The notes beneath the pieces are model-generated. The model was not told the DNA's origin. It ran no database searches and was given only the letters and a program-made list of their open reading frames with translations. This document shows positions 41,700-52,617 of a stretch of DNA of 64,000 bases, piece after piece. How positions within the stretch are numbered: the stretch's first letter is position 1; each line of letters begins with the position of its first letter. Source of the DNA: Mesostigma viride (lineage: Eukaryota; Streptophyta; Mesostigmatophyceae; Mesostigmatales; Mesostigmataceae); contig RPFO01000406.1 in assembly GCA_009746045.1 (NCBI GenBank), forward strand, positions 131,501 to 195,500, in the 5' to 3' direction. A program made the position numbers and the translations under genes.

Positions 41700-42890
41700 C
41701 ACTAATAGCCCAGGCCGTCCACCGTCGCCTGCCCCGGGGCACGCCCGGTGTGTCCACTGTCGTCAGTCCTAGTGTCTAAGTTCCCTGCCTGCGTTCATGA
41801 AAAACAACAAAAGACCTACGCGGGTATACTACACTGTGCCGACTGGATGGGTCTGCATGCGAGCTTGAACGATCAGGGGACGGGCTTGGCTTCACTCCGT
41901 TTTCCTTGAGGGGAGCGTGGGGTCCGCATTCCTGCGCGCCCTCCCCATGAGCCCTTTGTTCACGCTGGTTCCGGCCCTTTACGCCATCGCTCTCCGCCAC
42001 CAGCTGCATGTTTGCCCCGCAAACTGTCATCACAGCGGGTGCGTCCTGCGGCAGCTGCGGGCTTGCTCTCGATACTAGTACTGGGACGCACTACATGTCG
42101 CTTGCATGGGTGGCCAGCAGAACCAGAACTGGTTCCTCTATCTCCATACCGCTCTCCTCCGGGTGGTGTGTGCCATGGTTCGGTCGGTCTTTCCCCACTC
42201 CACCATCAAGTGCGAGGACGCAGATGGGGCCGCCCTCTACTCACCCAACCACCGCCCCGACATTACCGTGCTTGACTACGACGGCCAGGCAGGGTTGCCA
42301 CCTGCATATGCTCATCGATGTCTCCATGGCTCGGCCGCTCTCCGGTCGCCATGCACATCCTCCGGGCGGCTGCATGAGGATGCCGCTGCGCTGCTGCCGC
42401 TGTGGCTGAGCGCGACAAGTTTGCCTCCTACGGCAATGTGGGGCCCCACCGGGTCATCCCCTTTGTCCTTGAGGAGTTCGGGGCCATGGGCCCCAAGACA
42501 GCGGAGTTTTTCCACGAGTGCTGCCAGCGCCGTGAAGACCGCCTCGACCTCGAGGGTCAGACCGCCCTGTGGTCTGCCCGCACGTGGTCCTCGTATTGGC
42601 GGCAGCGCCAGCTGTCACTCGCCCTCACTCGCGCACCGTGGCTGATGTGTTATTCCGCCGCACCCGGGCCGACTTTGTCGCGACCCATTCGATCTAGTTC
42701 CCTCCCAGGCCTGCATGGTGGGCCGGCAGCGACGTTGCTGCGTGTCGTAGTTTTGTGATGTAGTCAGTGTTGTACCTTGTGCAGGCTGCTGGCGTGATCC
42801 TTGGATGTCCGTCAGTGTCAGATTCCTATTAATTTCTTCAGGGTTCTTCTTCTTTTCCGGGTTTTCCTGAGGTTGCATGCCCCTCTCACT
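41700..42890 (+). pseudogene. LINE ORF2 C-terminus with zinc knuckle and restriction-like endonuclease
   Basis: Same region as minus 3139-4230: ASCGSCGLALDTSTGTHY, CEDADGAALYSPNHRPDITV, then FASYGNVGPHRVIPFVLEEF and WSSYWRQRQLS. Several small insertions shift the frame (near 42100, 42300, 42390, 42610). A stop near 42695 and a 3' UTR to 42880 end in the same GTTGCATGCC as the other copies. Confidence 0.65.
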
Positions 42891-43064
42891 CACCTCCGTT
42901 ACTTATCATTCTCAATGAATATACAAAATATAATTATGTACTTACATCAGAGTAAAGGCACCCATGCACAAAAAAATGACAAAGCCAACGCTAACAAGAG
43001 ATACCATGACAAAACAACTATACAGCCGGCATTATTAAACTGAAATTAAATAAAATTATAACAT
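42891..43064. other. Short spacer with element tail
   Basis: A family end sequence (CTCACCTCCGTTACTTATC... as at 2089 and 2850) is followed by an A-rich spacer. The AAATTAAATAAAATTATAAC tract before 43065 is the tail of the next minus-strand element. Confidence 0.35.
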
Positions 43065-43540
43065 GACTCCGTTGGGAGATCATGTAGCACATATTCCTTG
43101 CTGGATGCAGGGTGGAGCTGGGCGATCAAGCCGCGTAATCGAACTGAGCTAACTCTAAGCTATCTAGTCTAGAAAATCCTAACTACACTATACTCAGCAA
43201 AGCGCCCCTTCCGCTTGGGGGATCGATGGGGCTTGCCCACAGCCTGGGGCTGGCGTGTGAGCCTGGACAATCTTCTGCCACCACTTCTTGTTCTGCATAG
43301 CAGTCCAAAGAAGAGAGAGGGAGTGAATGCGGTGTTCAAACTGAGCTGGGACCACTATGTGTACAGGTCGGCCAGCAACATCTGGATGTAGTTCATGGCA
43401 GGTCTACCCAGCTTAATATTAGGAATGTCCTTGGGGCCAGGCCAGGTCAGGATGTGCCGCTCTGGTTGGCCAAGCCGCTGCATGGGGGCCAGACCAAGGG
43501 CGGTATCTACCTGACTGGTGCAAGCAATTATTTAATAGAC
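43065..43540 (-). pseudogene. LINE ORF2 C-terminus, 3' UTR and hairpin
   Basis: Hairpin CTCCCAACGGAG (43067-43078) and 3' UTR on the minus strand, followed upstream by the LINE C-terminus (RHILTWPGPKDIP-type, about 43410-43470) in broken frames. 5'-truncated. Confidence 0.6.
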
Positions 43541-43613
43541 ACGTGACTGCGTCACGTGAGCATAAGTCCTCAGTGGGAGGGGACCATGGGATGGAATGGA
43601 TGGTATAAGCTAT

Positions 43614-46600
43614 CTAGGTCCTAGTTACAGGGGTGTGGGCACCGCGGCCCGAATCGCTATGAATGCCATACTTGGTCACACGCGGAGCCCCCACAGGCTT
43701 GGGGGTGGTCTCCTTCATCACTACTTGCCATCTATCCTTGCGCACCATCTGCCTCCATATTACAGACAAACCAGGAGGCTGCCCGGGGGTGAGCCCGTCA
43801 CGTCTAGTGTATAGCACATGTCCATGCCGAGTCTATCACGAAAAGTCCACGGGTGGCGGCCCTGCCGCGCGCGGCCGGGGGCACGCCAGGTGAGGACATA
43901 TCGCCCAGGCTGGGCGGGCTTGGTGCCAGCTAGTCTATCTGATGTATCTACCTGATCCGGCTGTGCGGGCCAGGTGCCCGGCTAGGCCCAGGCGCCTGTG
44001 CCTAATAATGTGGGAAACATAGGGCAAATCAGCATACAAATCCTCATTACTAATGTGCAAACCAAGGGGGATGTTAAGGGCCTGGCGCAGCATCTTGGTG
44101 ACGGCGCCGTCGAGTCGTTGCTCCAGCTCCTGCGTCAGTGTCCACGTCTCGGCGCCGTAGGTCAGGATCGTCAGAATGACGACCTTGAAGAGGTCACGCT
44201 TGACGATCCGGGGTAGGGCGGGGTTGCTCCACCGGCGGCGGTGGTCATGGAGGTGCGCCCATGCCATGCCGACCCGTGTCGTCATGTCGTCCTCGCAGTC
44301 GGGAAGCCAACTGCATGCCGAGCAGCTTGAAGCGGCCTGAAGGAGGGTAGTTGACCTCGGCATCGTCTAAGAGGCGGAGTGTGGGTGGGGGCCCTGCCAT
44401 GCCGAGGGCCAGGGCCTCCGTTTTGGGGCTGATTTCTAGACCAACCGCCCGAGCCTCGAGCGCCAGGCAGTCCAGCCAAAGTTGGGCAGACTCCGGCTTC
44501 TCGATTAGCGTGATGTCGTCGGCATAAATGAGGTCAGCTAGTAGTAAATTCTGCTGGTTAGTCGGCCCCCCTTCCCCAAGCTCGTTCGTGGTGATCGCTA
44601 CGCCAGGGGCACGGCCTGCAATGCTAGCAAAGCGAGCACGTGCCTGGCGCATAACATAATCCACGACAATAATGAACAGGTACGGCGACAGGACGCAACC
44701 CTGCCAGACGCCGGTCTGCAGTGAGCAGGGCGGGGTAATGCCGTGTTGAGTGCGCACCGAAGTGGTCGACCCCTCATACAGCGTGCGGATGACGGTAATC
44801 AGGGGAGTGGGGACGCGAGCGCGAGCAAGTACAGCCCATAGAGCGTCCCAGAGGACAGAATCAAAAGCCTTGATGAAGTCGACGAAGATCAGGATGGCGG
44901 GAAACTCACCAGGTTGCAGGAGAGCGATTTCCTCGAAGAGGCGACGCGCGACGAAGATGGCCATGACGGTGTTGCGCCCAGGACGGAAGCCCATTTGACT
45001 TTCCCCAAGGTGACAGTCGAGAGCAGAACGAAGGCGGTTGAGGATCATGCGCATGAACAACTTGAGTGCGGCGCTCTGGATGCAGACTCCTCTGTAGTTG
45101 GCGGGGTCGTCAGGGGAACCTTTGTTTTTGTACAGCATAATACGGTAGCTGTGCTGCCACTCAGGAATCGGCGGCGCGTCGGCAAGCAGGATCCGGTTGC
45201 AGACGTCAAGCAGGAACCCCGTGAGCGCCGTCAGTTTAATCACCGGGGCTGGGAGCTGGTCAGGTCCAACGGCCGCGTAGAATTAGCGGTCGAGTTGCTT
45301 GGCGGCGGTGCTCAGCTCGAGCTCGGTGAACGGCGGGAGCTCGTTGGGGTCGGCCAGGGGGTCCGTCAGGGCTGGGTACGTGTAGTCCTGCTCAGCGGCG
45401 GGCGGCGTGGGCGGCGCAGGGACGTCCGCCGGTGCTACTGCCAGGCGTGCGGCCGCCAGAGGGCCAAGCGGCGGAGGCGGCGGGGGGGCGCCGAGCAGCC
45501 GGGACTGGGAGGAATACCACTGGTCGAGCTGCTGCTGCGGTGAGCCAGAGAGCGTCCGCAGCGCCGGCTGCGCGCCGCCGGCGGGCCGTTGGGCGTGACG
45601 CAGGCGGGTCCAGGCGTACTTGCCGTGCTGGTCCTTGAGGTGGGCGAAGTACTCGCGGACATGAAGGTCCTCCTGCTCCTTGGTCGCCTGCCGGATGGCC
45701 GAGTGGTAATCGGCTTTGAGGCGGGCGTAGCGGGCGGGGTCGCTGTTGTCGCGCAGGGCTTGCCGGGCCTGGATGACGGCGGGGAGCCGGTGCAGGCTGG
45801 TGAAGCGGGGCCGGGGCGGCGGGGGGGCAGTAGGGCCCCGGCCGCGGGCAGCTTGTCAGCGAGGTGCCGAAGGGCCGATGCCGGGCCGGCAGCGACTGAA
45901 CAGCTGGGCGTGGCTGGCCGGGATGTCCAGCGCGTCGACGAACGCCTCTGCGGCGCGCTTGTGGGCGCGTTTTTCAGGGAAGTCCTCCAGAGCGTCGTCA
46001 GATTTCTCGAGCAACTGAAGTGTGCGCAAATCAGGTGGTGCCACGTGCTTACGAAAGGGCGAGGGGAATCGCAGGCGGATGCGGGCGGTGACGATGCGAT
46101 GATCGGAGCGCACCAGGGGGATCACATGCGAGCGAGCAGCTAGTACAGAGCCTTGATGACGCTTGCGCATCACAACATAGTCGATGCAGCGTTCAGTGCC
46201 AGTTGGCGAGGTGTGTGTGACCAAAGCATCTGGACTATGTGGAAAGCGGGTGTTGGCAGTGACCAAATCGCATGTCGTAAGCAAATCAGCAAAAAGTTCA
46301 GTGTTGGCCGATTGGAGACCGTACCGTTGGGGGCGTGCTGACATCCGCCAGTACCCGGTGGTAGCGTGGCGTTGGCGTCCAACAGCAGAGCGAGGTAGTT
46401 GCGACCAGGCATGCCGTTCGCCAGGTTCTCCAGCGCTGCAAAGAAGTCCTTGCGGTCTTGTTTTGGGTGGCCGGAGTGGGGTGCGTAACCAACGCCCACC
46501 GTCAGGGCGTAGGTCGAGTGGCCCTCCATCGAATGAAAAGTGGCCACAAGGAGCCGAGCGTTGACCAGCTGGGGTTCGCCCATGTGGCGTACGGCGAGCG

Positions 46601-47024
46601 GGGAGCAGAGGAGACCGACGCCCCCGTTCCCGGTGCCGTCGCCGCCTCCGTAGTAGAACCGCCAGCCGTCGATGTCGTCAGCAGCAAGGGCAGTTGATCC
46701 GCGGGCCGATGCAGTGCGCCTGTGTTCTTGGATTCCCAGGATGGCGATATTATTGTCGATGCAGAAACCAATAAGATTGGATACTCGATGGCACTGACAG
46801 TCGTCACTGCGCAGGCAGTGACAGCGGTCAGCGTCGGGCTGGAGCGTGCGGGCGTTGAAGGTGGCGATGACAAAGGGCGCGCGTTGACCGAAAAGGGGGG
46901 TGCAGGCGGGGGTGGGGGCGGAGATGGAGCAGGGTGGTGATGGGGGTGGGGGTGGAGGTGGTGGGGTAGGGGGGGCGGGTTGGGGACTCATGCTTTCAAT
47001 CACCGTTTCGATTCGTCCTGCCAA
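43614..47024 (-). pseudogene. Nearly full-length LINE ORF2: APE endonuclease - reverse transcriptase - C-terminus
   Basis: Minus strand. The APE-like endonuclease starts about 47024: FVIATFNARTLQ, IQEHR, LLLDANAT, then, in the next frame, SDHRIVTARIRLRF near 46090 (the SDH motif). RT runs from 45243 to 44245: YRGVCIQSAALKLFMRMILN, SQMGFRPGRNTVMA, FVDFIKAFDSVLW, QTGVWQGCVLSPYLF, YADDITLIEKPES. The C-terminal WTLTQELEQRLDGAVTKMLR lies near 44130, and the tail ends at a stop at 43614-43616. Frameshifts at about 46250, 44330 and 43900 make it non-functional. Belongs to the APE-encoding LINEs; no restriction-like endonuclease follows. The 5' part of the element is separated by a 12.7-kb LTR-element insertion. 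Confidence 0.75.
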
Positions 47025-47467
47025 CGCGTCGAGGCGACGCCGACGGTTGGCTCGGGTGGCCAGGTAGAATGAGTCTGCGTCTGCACGCTGCCATAAGAAA
47101 TGCGTGCAGTCTGAGGAGGTTTCGGAGGCGGCCGCGCGAGGCGGGGCGAACCTGGCTCACTGCCGACCCGTTGCTCTCTCTCCGACAGCCCGAGGGCTGC
47201 GAAGGCAAAGGGGCGGGAAGGGGAGTTAGGCAGATCCCACTGCTAGAGCCGCGGAGCCGCGGGGCCGCGAGCGTCGTCATTGATAGGAGAGAAGGGTTCG
47301 CAGCGCGGGCTCCGGCTCAGGTGCAAAGCGAACGAATTTATTAGGGGGACGGCCAAGCCTGGCAGCCATACCTGCGCTGAAGTTGCCCCGGCAGATCCCC
47401 ACACGTGCTGGGGAGCAGGTGACCGTCGATGCCGGTGGCGATGGCGGTGACGGCGGGGGCCGAGTAG
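47025..47467 (-). pseudogene. LINE ORF1 3' part, interrupted by LTR element
   Basis: Minus 47467-47277 encodes P/S-rich sequence then RVGICRGNFSAGMAARLG and PNKFVRFAPEPEP to a stop. Upstream it is cut by the Copia-like insertion. Sequence past the far side (60300-60177, minus: FNGVFIVRINGQDLP...) continues in the same frame once the insertion and one target copy are discounted. The product resembles a LINE ORF1 only by position. Confidence 0.5.
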
Positions 47468-48111
47468 ATTTAGATGAACGCGGATCAGTGAGTTTCTGGT
47501 CTTCCCAAGATGTGATGAATGGAGCCATGGTTTCAACCAGCGGCTTTTAACCTTTACCACAGTTGCCTCACTACCCTGTGGTCACTAGCCTGAGGCGGCA
47601 GTACCCACGGACGGTGTTGGGAAAAGACGCTTGGCCACTGCTGTGTCCGAGCCTTTCTAGGTCTCACCATTGCTGCCAGGCCTTGCACGCCTTGGCAGGT
47701 CCGCCACTGTCAATTTCCTTGGTTGCATCAATCCAGGACGTCTGTCCTTCCATGAATGACAGTAACGCTCTGGATTTATCCGTCATGACAAGTACCCGTC
47801 CATCCCAGGCCTGCAGGACTGCCAGTCCTGAAGTCCTGTGACATTCTTGGTACCATCAACCAATATTGACCACAGTACCTCCTAGTGACAGTCGGTCCTG
47901 TGACACGTAACGTGTGATGGTTCACCCAACACTGCCACGTGCCCTGTCCCTCACGTGTCCTTAGTCCTGGTACTGCTGTAGCGTCCGGCGGCATTACTTC
48001 GGGACTTGATAACTCTCAAGTTCCTTGTCCAAATGAGGCGTTTAGCACGGCGTTGGAAAGGCCACTTCAAGTATGATATGCTTAGCATATTGCATCACCA
48101 ATATGCTAACT
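47468..48111 (-). repeat. 3' LTR of Copia-like element
   Basis: 644 bp, 99.7% identical to the other LTR. Immediately upstream in the sense direction is a purine tract (AAGAAAGGGTTGG, 48112-48124) suited to plus-strand priming. Confidence 0.85.
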
Positions 48112-49074
48112 CCAACCCTTTCTTGTTTTGGAGCTGCAAGCTTCACACCATGACCAACCCATTCCTTGCTGCCTTGTGAAATGGACACCTGGTTACCCTG
48201 GACTTATAATAAGCCTCATGAGCACCCCTTTTGCCACCTTAATGGTATCCTTCTTAGGGATCTATGGTTCAACCCTGCCATCTGATCATTAACTTGACCT
48301 GCAGGTCATCCCCAACCCTTTCTTTTGCAACTGTACCTTGGCTTGGGCTTAAAGGAGGATATTGAATATTCCTTAGGCAACATATCCTGGATATCTGAAT
48401 GAGAGGCCCTGACTACAGGAAACGTATTACAGTGAGTTCCTGGTCTTCCCAGTTATCACTGGCGCCCGTTTCATGGCGCCCGCCCCGAGCGTTCCAGGCA
48501 TCATCCATCCAAATGTTCACCAATGGAAACCACTTCAACACCACTGTGCCACTGCTTGATGGGGAGCCCATGTCATCACTGGGTGTTAAAGCCCAGGAGT
48601 CATACATACCAGGCTGTGGCTCAACTAGGGAATCGAACCCTACCCCAGAACCCCAGGTTAAACTTAACCTGGTCACATGACAGACAACAAGAGAGATTGG
48701 CATACAACATGATTATGTTTTATTATAGAATATCCACCAAAACCAATGTTGAGTGTTCCCAGTGGACCAGCCTGCACCAGCAAGGCCCAACTGTCAGGTT
48801 ACAACACCATAATATCCAAGGTTGTCACTTATTCACAGCTAAAGAAAACTAAACAAGAGAGATATATACAAACAACCTGGAAGAACTCTCAACATGGCCT
48901 GCCCTGTCATGGCCTAACTGCCCGAGGCCAAAGGCATCCCACTGTGCTAATCCTTTACAGGAAGAGCTTGCTCCTGTTGAGCCTTCTACCTGCTTGGTGA
49001 CAGGTAGGCTACCTGTTGCCCTCCCCCCTGGGGACAACAGCACTGGTCAGCCACCAACTGGCAAAGGCTGGACT
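48112..49074 (-). other. Non-coding 3' region of the Copia-like element with purine tract
   Basis: Between the pol stop (49075) and the 3' LTR. The purine-rich primer is at 48112-48124. A T-arm-like hairpin TAGGG-TTCGATT-CCCTA (minus, 48635-48651) contains a B-box-like GGTTCGATTCC, but no cloverleaf is completed. GGCGCC repeats at 48470-48495 and a 25-base stretch at 48430-48456 resembling the LTR edge suggest an older LTR remnant. Confidence 0.45.
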
Positions 49075-52000
49075 TCAAGTCCCACCAGAAAAGGGGTACA
49101 TGAGCCCTTTGAGCACAGGGTATTGTAGCTCAGCCTTGCTCTCCAGCTTGGTGAGGGCGTCTGCTGGGTTGTCAACACCAGGCACATGTTCAAGATGAGC
49201 AAGGTAAGACATCTCCTTCAGCAACAAATAATCCAGATCCCTGCTCCTGGCGAGCTGTCTGTGCACAAACTGCACCATGCCCATGCTGTCTGTCTTGACC
49301 AGTGTGTGCAGCTGCAAGCTACAGGAAGCTACCTGACAGAGCTGGTAGAATAACTCCCTGAGGTAAAGAGCAGTGTGTAGCCCCTCACATATTGCCCTGC
49401 ACTCAGCAATGTCACTGCTGGGCGTCACCCTGTTCTGTAACCTACTGTACCAGCTGACCAGAGAAGTGTGCTCCTGTTGTAGTGTAATGAGTGCTGCTGC
49501 CCTACCCCTGACATCCGTCACCTTCCTGCTGTCCATGGAACTGTCCACAAAAAGCACCATGTTGAGTGGTTTGTACAAGTCCACAGCTGCCAGTATGAGT
49601 GGAGGTGAGCTCCTGACAGACTCAACCACCTGCTCTGCCCCTACCTCAACCAGCTGAGCATCTGTGAGCCTACTCAGCACCAACAAATCTGGGGCACAAA
49701 TGCTAGCTAGCCAAGCCAACATTCCCCTGATTGTGGCACACCTGGCCTGGGTAATGGGCTGCTGGAGGGCATCAATGATCTGCTGAGGATAGTTGTTGCC
49801 ACCCTCCATCTTGATAAACCAAGTACCTGCCCTCTTGATCAGCGTGGCCTGCATTCCACAAAACACCATGGGCTCATCCTGCTTCATGTGCTGGACCTTT
49901 CCTAACTCAAACCTCTTCTGGATCTTGGACAGTACTGAATCCACCCACTCAGGAGGCCCTAGAAGGTGCAGGTCATCTCCATGCAGAGATGCAAACACAG
50001 GCAACCCTTCATGAGTACTCTGGAACAAGCAAGGATCAACTGGAGACACAGTAAAGCCACAGTGAGTTTTCAGAAACTTTTCCAGGCTCTTTCTCCAGAT
50101 GATAGGGCTGGACCTGAGACCCTCCAAACCCTTGAGTATTCTGAGATATTTTGACTTGATCTCTGCTCTCCACACCTTGGGCACTGTTACAAAGAAGGGA
50201 GGGATATCACGCCACGTCTCCTTGGCCTGCTCCACATCACCCTTGAGAAAAGCCCTCTTGAAATCAATCAGCACAGAGCTGTACGCAATGCCCTTGACCA
50301 GGAAAGACAGATATATACACAGAACAATCCTCCAGGTATCATGCAGCATCCCAGGCGTATACAACTCCTCATCTGTCAGCTCCCCCGTGCCATGGTACTC
50401 AGTCACAACTGGCCTCACATGTGGCACCTGCACACCGTCTATCTCCTTCAGCTTGAGCACAAACAAGAGCCTTAGCAACTGATGCTCCCTGGGCAACTCA
50501 TCCACAGGCTCAGCACAGTTAGACACTATCCAGTCATGCCCACTGGAGACAAACCCTAGAATCCATGCCTTAGCCATCTTGGGGCTTTGCATCAACTCTA
50601 CCAACTGGTGCCAGGAAATAGGACTGTGACCAGCAATCTGGTACTTGTGCACCCCCAAGTCCCGTGGATCTAGGGTGGTTGGGATGATCAACAAGTCCTC
50701 AGCAATGGGCTCCTTGCCTTCAGGCCCCACACTCTGCTGCCCCTTCACAGCCTTGACTGCCACAGCTAGACCCTTGGAGTAGTGATATCTCTGGAGGGGC
50801 AAACTGCCATGACCTTCTAGTGCAAGCTCATCTGCTGACAGAGTCACTCCTGGCATGCACAAGAAATTCTGGCCCAAAATGGCAGGCCCCTGGTACCCTT
50901 CCACCACACAGAACGCAGTGGGGACACCCAGGATAGGCACAGTCACTTCCCCTAGGATCTTCATTGTTACAGTGCCCGTAAAGTCACTCACTGCCCTGCA
51001 GCCAGCCTTATTCACCTTCAGGCCCTGAGCATCCTCCACCCTGATGATAGACACCTCTGAGTTAGTATCCACTTCTAGGGTAGCAGCCCAGCAAGAACCC
51101 CATTCAGTCAACTTAGATACCTTGGGATCCTTGTGCTTGTTGAACATGAGCGACCGGACAATGTCTGCCATGAGTGGCCTCTTGGACCCTGGTGCAGGCC
51201 CAGCCCCCGTTGGCTCCACCACAGGTGATGCAGTTGCCTCCTGCACCTCATCATCATCAGAGGGATAGCCACCTCCCACGTCAGTGACAGGCACATCAAC
51301 TACCTGGTCCTTAACCTGGCCCTCCAGCCAACACTGGGGTCCAGGCCCGTCTGCAGGCCAGATTGCATGTGGCTTGCGTTCCTTGACGTTGGCCCAGCTC
51401 AACCTGTAAACATGCCTGGGATTACTCTCCAAGGCCACAAGGCAGGAACGATTGGCATCTTCCACACAGGTCACCACCCCGTTCTGCCACTTGCCCCTCT
51501 TGCCCTGCATTGATGGCTCCTTCCACATTCTGACCTTCAGCCCCACCTGAGGCCTCAGCACATTCCAGCCCCTATCCTTGCGTCTCAACTGAGCAAACAC
51601 CCTGTCTGCTTTCCTCAAGCAAGCCTGGACCACTTCCTGGGCTAGCATCCCAAACTGCAGTGCTACAGGATTGACAGCCACCCCGTCATAATAGTAGTTT
51701 ATTCTGAGGTTCAACTGTTCTTCCACCTGCCTGGTCCACACTGCCCTCTCCAAAGCAGATGCTACCAGTGGCACCTTAGGTTCTGCCAGCACTACGGTCT
51801 TGACCTCCCTGATGGATCTCTCCACAGCACCTTGCTGTCCATGGCTCTCCCTGGGCGTGACCAGCAGCTTGCATGGCAGTTGCTCCTGCTGTGACAGTAG
51901 GCACTCAAACTGAATATCAGCCTGTACTGTCTTGTACACCCCAAAGCCTGGTAAGAGAGTCTGCAAGCCCAGCAGCAGGGTATTCCCCTTCATATCTGGC

Positions 52001-52614
52001 AGAATCTGGAGCAGCCTGTACCTGCTAAATCTGTCCACTGCCACCAAAATGTATAAGCCCCTGATATGCTGGACGTCTACCTGGATGTCCCCCTTCTCCC
52101 TGGCAGGCTCCCTAGCATGGGACCTTGGCTTCTTGGCAGCATTCTCCTTACAAGTACATTGCTCAGCTGCAGCCCTGCATGCTTCCCTCAGTGGCTCATC
52201 TCCAATCTTCCAACCAAACATCTCAGCCATGGCTGTGTGACCAAAGATATTGTGCAGCCTGCGTCCAGCATCCGTGTAGCTCAGTTGCCTAGCCAGATTA
52301 CGCACCTGGGAAGACGCCTGGACGGGCCCTGCGTGTGAGGACGCAACATCCACCTTCTGCATCTTGGATCCAGAGGACCCAGCAGACCCTCCCAGCAGAG
52401 CATCTAGGCTCCCAGAGCCAACCCTGTCTGGGGACCCTCCACCTGTTGACAGTTGAGGGGATTGTTGTGCTGCAGCATGCATGCAATCTTGTGGAATGAG
52501 AACATCAGTACACCCCTGGTGCTGATCAGAGGTGGCACCCTGCCCAGATTTATTTACATGTGAAGCTGTGTCCCCACAGGGTGTCTCACTATGTACACGG
52601 GACTGCTTCACTAG
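49075..52614 (-). CDS. Copia-like pol: integrase - protease-like - RT - RNase H
   Basis: Continues gag in the same frame after one UGA; the first codons are CTA GTG. Residues counted from the GTG at 52611. HHCC-like region at 119-154. Integrase core: D179 (QVDV), D232 (QADIQFE), E264 (GAVERSIRE). At 511-584 LEVDTNSEVSII and GPAILGQNFL look like an aspartic protease (D-T-N-S for D-T-G-A). RT: RPVVTEYH (733), LIDFKRAFLKGD (781-792), LHGDDLHLL (876-884, catalytic DD). RNase H: FVDSSMD (1021), SDIAECRAI (1066), VKTDSMG (1105), RDLDYLLLKE, ending NPADALTK (1148-1155). All domains are uninterrupted, so the element may be active or recently so. Confidence 0.85.
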   Translation of the reverse strand, partial: LVKQSRVHSETPCGDTASHVNKSGQGATSDQHQGCTDVLIPQDCMHAAAQQSPQLSTGGGSPDRVGSGSLDALLGGSAGSSGSKMQKVDVASSHAGPVQASSQVRNLARQLSYTDAGRRLHNIFGHTAMAEMFGWKIGDEPLREACRAAAEQCTCKENAAKKPRSHAREPAREKGDIQVDVQHIRGLYILVAVDRFSRYRLLQILPDMKGNTLLLGLQTLLPGFGVYKTVQADIQFECLLSQQEQLPCKLLVTPRESHGQQGAVERSIREVKTVVLAEPKVPLVASALERAVWTRQVEEQLNLRINYYYDGVAVNPVALQFGMLAQEVVQACLRKADRVFAQLRRKDRGWNVLRPQVGLKVRMWKEPSMQGKRGKWQNGVVTCVEDANRSCLVALESNPRHVYRLSWANVKERKPHAIWPADGPGPQCWLEGQVKDQVVDVPVTDVGGGYPSDDDEVQEATASPVVEPTGAGPAPGSKRPLMADIVRSLMFNKHKDPKVSKLTEWGSCWAATLEVDTNSEVSIIRVEDAQGLKVNKAGCRAVSDFTGTVTMKILGEVTVPILGVPTAFCVVEGYQGPAILGQNFLCMPGVTLSADELALEGHGSLPLQRYHYSKGLAVAVKAVKGQQSVGPEGKEPIAEDLLIIPTTLDPRDLGVHKYQIAGHSPISWHQLVELMQSPKMAKAWILGFVSSGHDWIVSNCAEPVDELPREHQLLRLLFVLKLKEIDGVQVPHVRPVVTEYHGTGELTDEELYTPGMLHDTWRIVLCIYLSFLVKGIAYSSVLIDFKRAFLKGDVEQAKETWRDIPPFFVTVPKVWRAEIKSKYLRILKGLEGLRSSPIIWRKSLEKFLKTHCGFTVSPVDPCLFQSTHEGLPVFASLHGDDLHLLGPPEWVDSVLSKIQKRFELGKVQHMKQDEPMVFCGMQATLIKRAGTWFIKMEGGNNYPQQIIDALQQPITQARCATIRGMLAWLASICAPDLLVLSRLTDAQLVEVGAEQVVESVRSSPPLILAAVDLYKPLNMVLFVDSSMDSRKVTDVRGRAAALITLQQEHTSLVSWYSRLQNRVTPSSDIAECRAICEGLHTALYLRELFYQLCQVASCSLQLHTLVKTDSMGMVQFVHRQLARSRDLDYLLLKEMSYLAHLEHVPGVDNPADALTKLESKAELQYPVLKGLMYPFSGGT

Positions 52615-52617
52615 TCA
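52560..52617 (-). promoter_or_regulatory. Probable stop-codon readthrough signal between gag and pol
   Basis: In the sense direction gag ends AAG-UGA and pol follows in frame as CUA-GUG. UGA-CUAG is the known readthrough-prone context. Directly downstream a compound hairpin can form: GTGAAGC (52611-52605) with GCTTCAC (52566-52560), then GTCCC (52603-52599) or its complement partner at 52574-52570, then GTGT/ACAC (52598-52595 with 52584-52581). Together this is 16 bp within 52 bases. Hairpins 3' of a leaky stop favour readthrough in other systems. Confidence 0.7.

Noticed and set aside
43614-47024. Calling this LINE copy a Dualen element
   Set aside because: It has APE and RT, but its C-terminus lacks the zinc knuckle/restriction-like endonuclease seen in other copies.
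47563-47841. 92-codon plus-strand ORF, also at 59623-59901
   Set aside because: Present only because it lies in both LTRs of the Copia-like element; antisense to it, with no coding features.
48620-48660. tRNA gene on the minus strand suggested by a T-arm and B-box-like sequence
   Set aside because: No matching acceptor 5' half or D-arm at the right distance; at best a chance or SINE remnant.
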